From positions 2,976,001 to 3,040,000 of the forward strand of contig NZ_CP053748.1 of assembly GCF_024400215.1 (NCBI RefSeq): 64,000 nt of DNA. Reading direction: 5' to 3'. Below are positions 63,424 to 64,000 of this stretch, piece after piece. The position numbers and the translations under genes were made by a program. This DNA is from Massilia sp. erpn (lineage in GTDB: Bacteria; Pseudomonadota; Gammaproteobacteria; Burkholderiales; Burkholderiaceae_D). How positions within the stretch are numbered: the first letter of the stretch is position 1; each line of letters begins with the position of its first letter. The notes under the pieces are model-generated. The model was not told where the DNA came from. It saw only the letters and a program-made list of their open reading frames with translations, and ran no database searches.

Positions 63424-64000
63424 TTAGGCGCTTGGGCGCTTGCGGCGCGCGCAGAAGCCCAACACGCCCAGACCCAGGCCCATCAGAGCCATGCTGCCTG
63501 GTTCCGGCACGGCCGAAGTCACGGATACATTGTCCAGGCCGCCGCCGAAGCTGTCGCTGGCGCCGACGGCGCGGAATTCCAGCGCCGTCGAAGAGCCGGC
63601 ACCGCTCACATTGAAGGAGTACTGCTGCCACAGATTGCCGCTGCTGCCGCCATTGGCGCTGAAGATGCCTTTCGACACGCCATTCCACAGCACTTCGATG
63701 CCATTGGTGGCGCTGCCGGTGAATTCGCGTGGCGAGTAGTAGAAGCTCAGCGTATATGTGCCGCCGGCTGTGGTGGCCAAGTTCTGGCTGATCGAGCTGT
63801 TGCCGTAAGTGTCCAGCTCCACAAAGTTATTGCCGCCGAAAGCCTTGCCGGCGACGTCATTGCGGATCTCGACGCCATTGACACCGACAGTCCAGCCGCT
63901 CAGCGTACTGCTCTGAATCCAGTTGGAATTGCCAACGATATCGCTCTCGAAGCCGCCGTTTTTGACCAGCTGGATCGGGGCGGCGTAAGTACTGGCAGCC
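63424..64000 (-). CDS. PEP-CTERM sorted exoprotein, partial (5' end outside window)
   Basis: The frame is open to the window edge, where the last few codons of a signal peptide are visible (AASTYAAPIQLV), so only the start is missing. The mature part begins NGGFESD and continues with W...GWTVG..GVEIRND, FVELDTYGNSSISQ and DNVSVTSA, a DUF642-like beta-sandwich. The tail VPEPGSMALMGLGLGVLGFCARRKRPSA is a PEP-CTERM signal: VPEPG, one hydrophobic helix, Arg/Lys cluster. Exosortase (XrtA-type) would cut it during export linked to exopolysaccharide. No exosortase gene is in the window. Confidence 0.9.
   Translation of the reverse strand, partial: AASTYAAPIQLVKNGGFESDIVGNSNWIQSSTLSGWTVGVNGVEIRNDVAGKAFGGNNFVELDTYGNSSISQNLATTAGGTYTLSFYYSPREFTGSATNGIEVLWNGVSKGIFSANGGSSGNLWQQYSFNVSGAGSSTALEFRAVGASDSFGGGLDNVSVTSAVPEPGSMALMGLGLGVLGFCARRKRPSA

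Overview
The window is GC-rich (by eye about 60-65%) and densely packed with genes. Its content suggests a betaproteobacterium of the Oxalobacteraceae (Massilia/Duganella/Janthinobacterium type). The clues are a phasin, a PEP-CTERM protein, a glucokinase-RpiR (Glk-HexR) fusion, TonB-dependent carbohydrate and siderophore receptors, and dispersed REP-like intergenic repeats. The genus assignment is inference. No rRNA, tRNA, CRISPR array, transposase or integrase was seen.

Layout. 1-7.7 kb: five tightly coupled genes centred on a 1,210-residue tubulin/FtsZ-like protein, with a secreted, possibly VWA-like membrane-anchored protein, a small three-helix membrane protein and a zinc-ribbon single-pass protein; this is the least characterised system here. 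7.6-10.3 kb: a YtrA-type GntR regulator with an ABC ATPase and permease. 10.4-17.4 kb: a small lipoprotein, a TPR-GGDEF diguanylate cyclase, an MdlAB-like ABC exporter pair and a phasin. 17.6-21.8 kb: a cytosine deaminase-like amidohydrolase, two GNAT acetyltransferases and a chemoreceptor. 27.0-31.6 kb: a Fur-box-preceded siderophore receptor with DUF3649, PepSY and DUF3325 membrane proteins. 31.8-33.7 kb: a lower-GC island with a PAAR-domain candidate type VI effector and a lipoprotein that could be its immunity partner. 33.8-35.6 kb: an M2 (ACE-like) peptidase. 45.8-53.7 kb: a DctB/DctD-like two-component pair, an NMT1/tauABC-like transporter and a POT peptide symporter. 57.6-64 kb: mostly regulators (His-rich PadR, OhrR-like MarR, HD-LuxR), an MFS exporter, a cupin, lipoproteins and the 3' part of a PEP-CTERM gene.

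Interleaved with these is a complete maltodextrin/starch utilisation system: MalA-like TonB receptor and cyclomaltodextrinase-like GH13 (21.9-26.8 kb); periplasmic alpha-amylase, phosphoglucomutase, MFS sugar transporter, GH31 alpha-glucosidase and pullulanase (35.7-45.7 kb); cytoplasmic GH13 alpha-glucosidase and Glk-HexR (53.9-57.6 kb). Oligosaccharides would enter through the receptor, be debranched and trimmed in the periplasm, cross the inner membrane through the MFS carrier, be hydrolysed to glucose and be phosphorylated by Glk. A shared 15-bp palindrome related to TGTAGT-N3-ACTACA lies upstream of the promoter ends of these units. It resembles the HexR operator, so the HexR half of the fusion may regulate the whole set.

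Two repeat families occupy gene ends. Four copies of an inverted doublet (AATGTCC...GGACATT units) and one copy of a related GTGTCC...GGACAC form lie just downstream of minus-strand stop codons and probably act as mRNA 3'-end structures.
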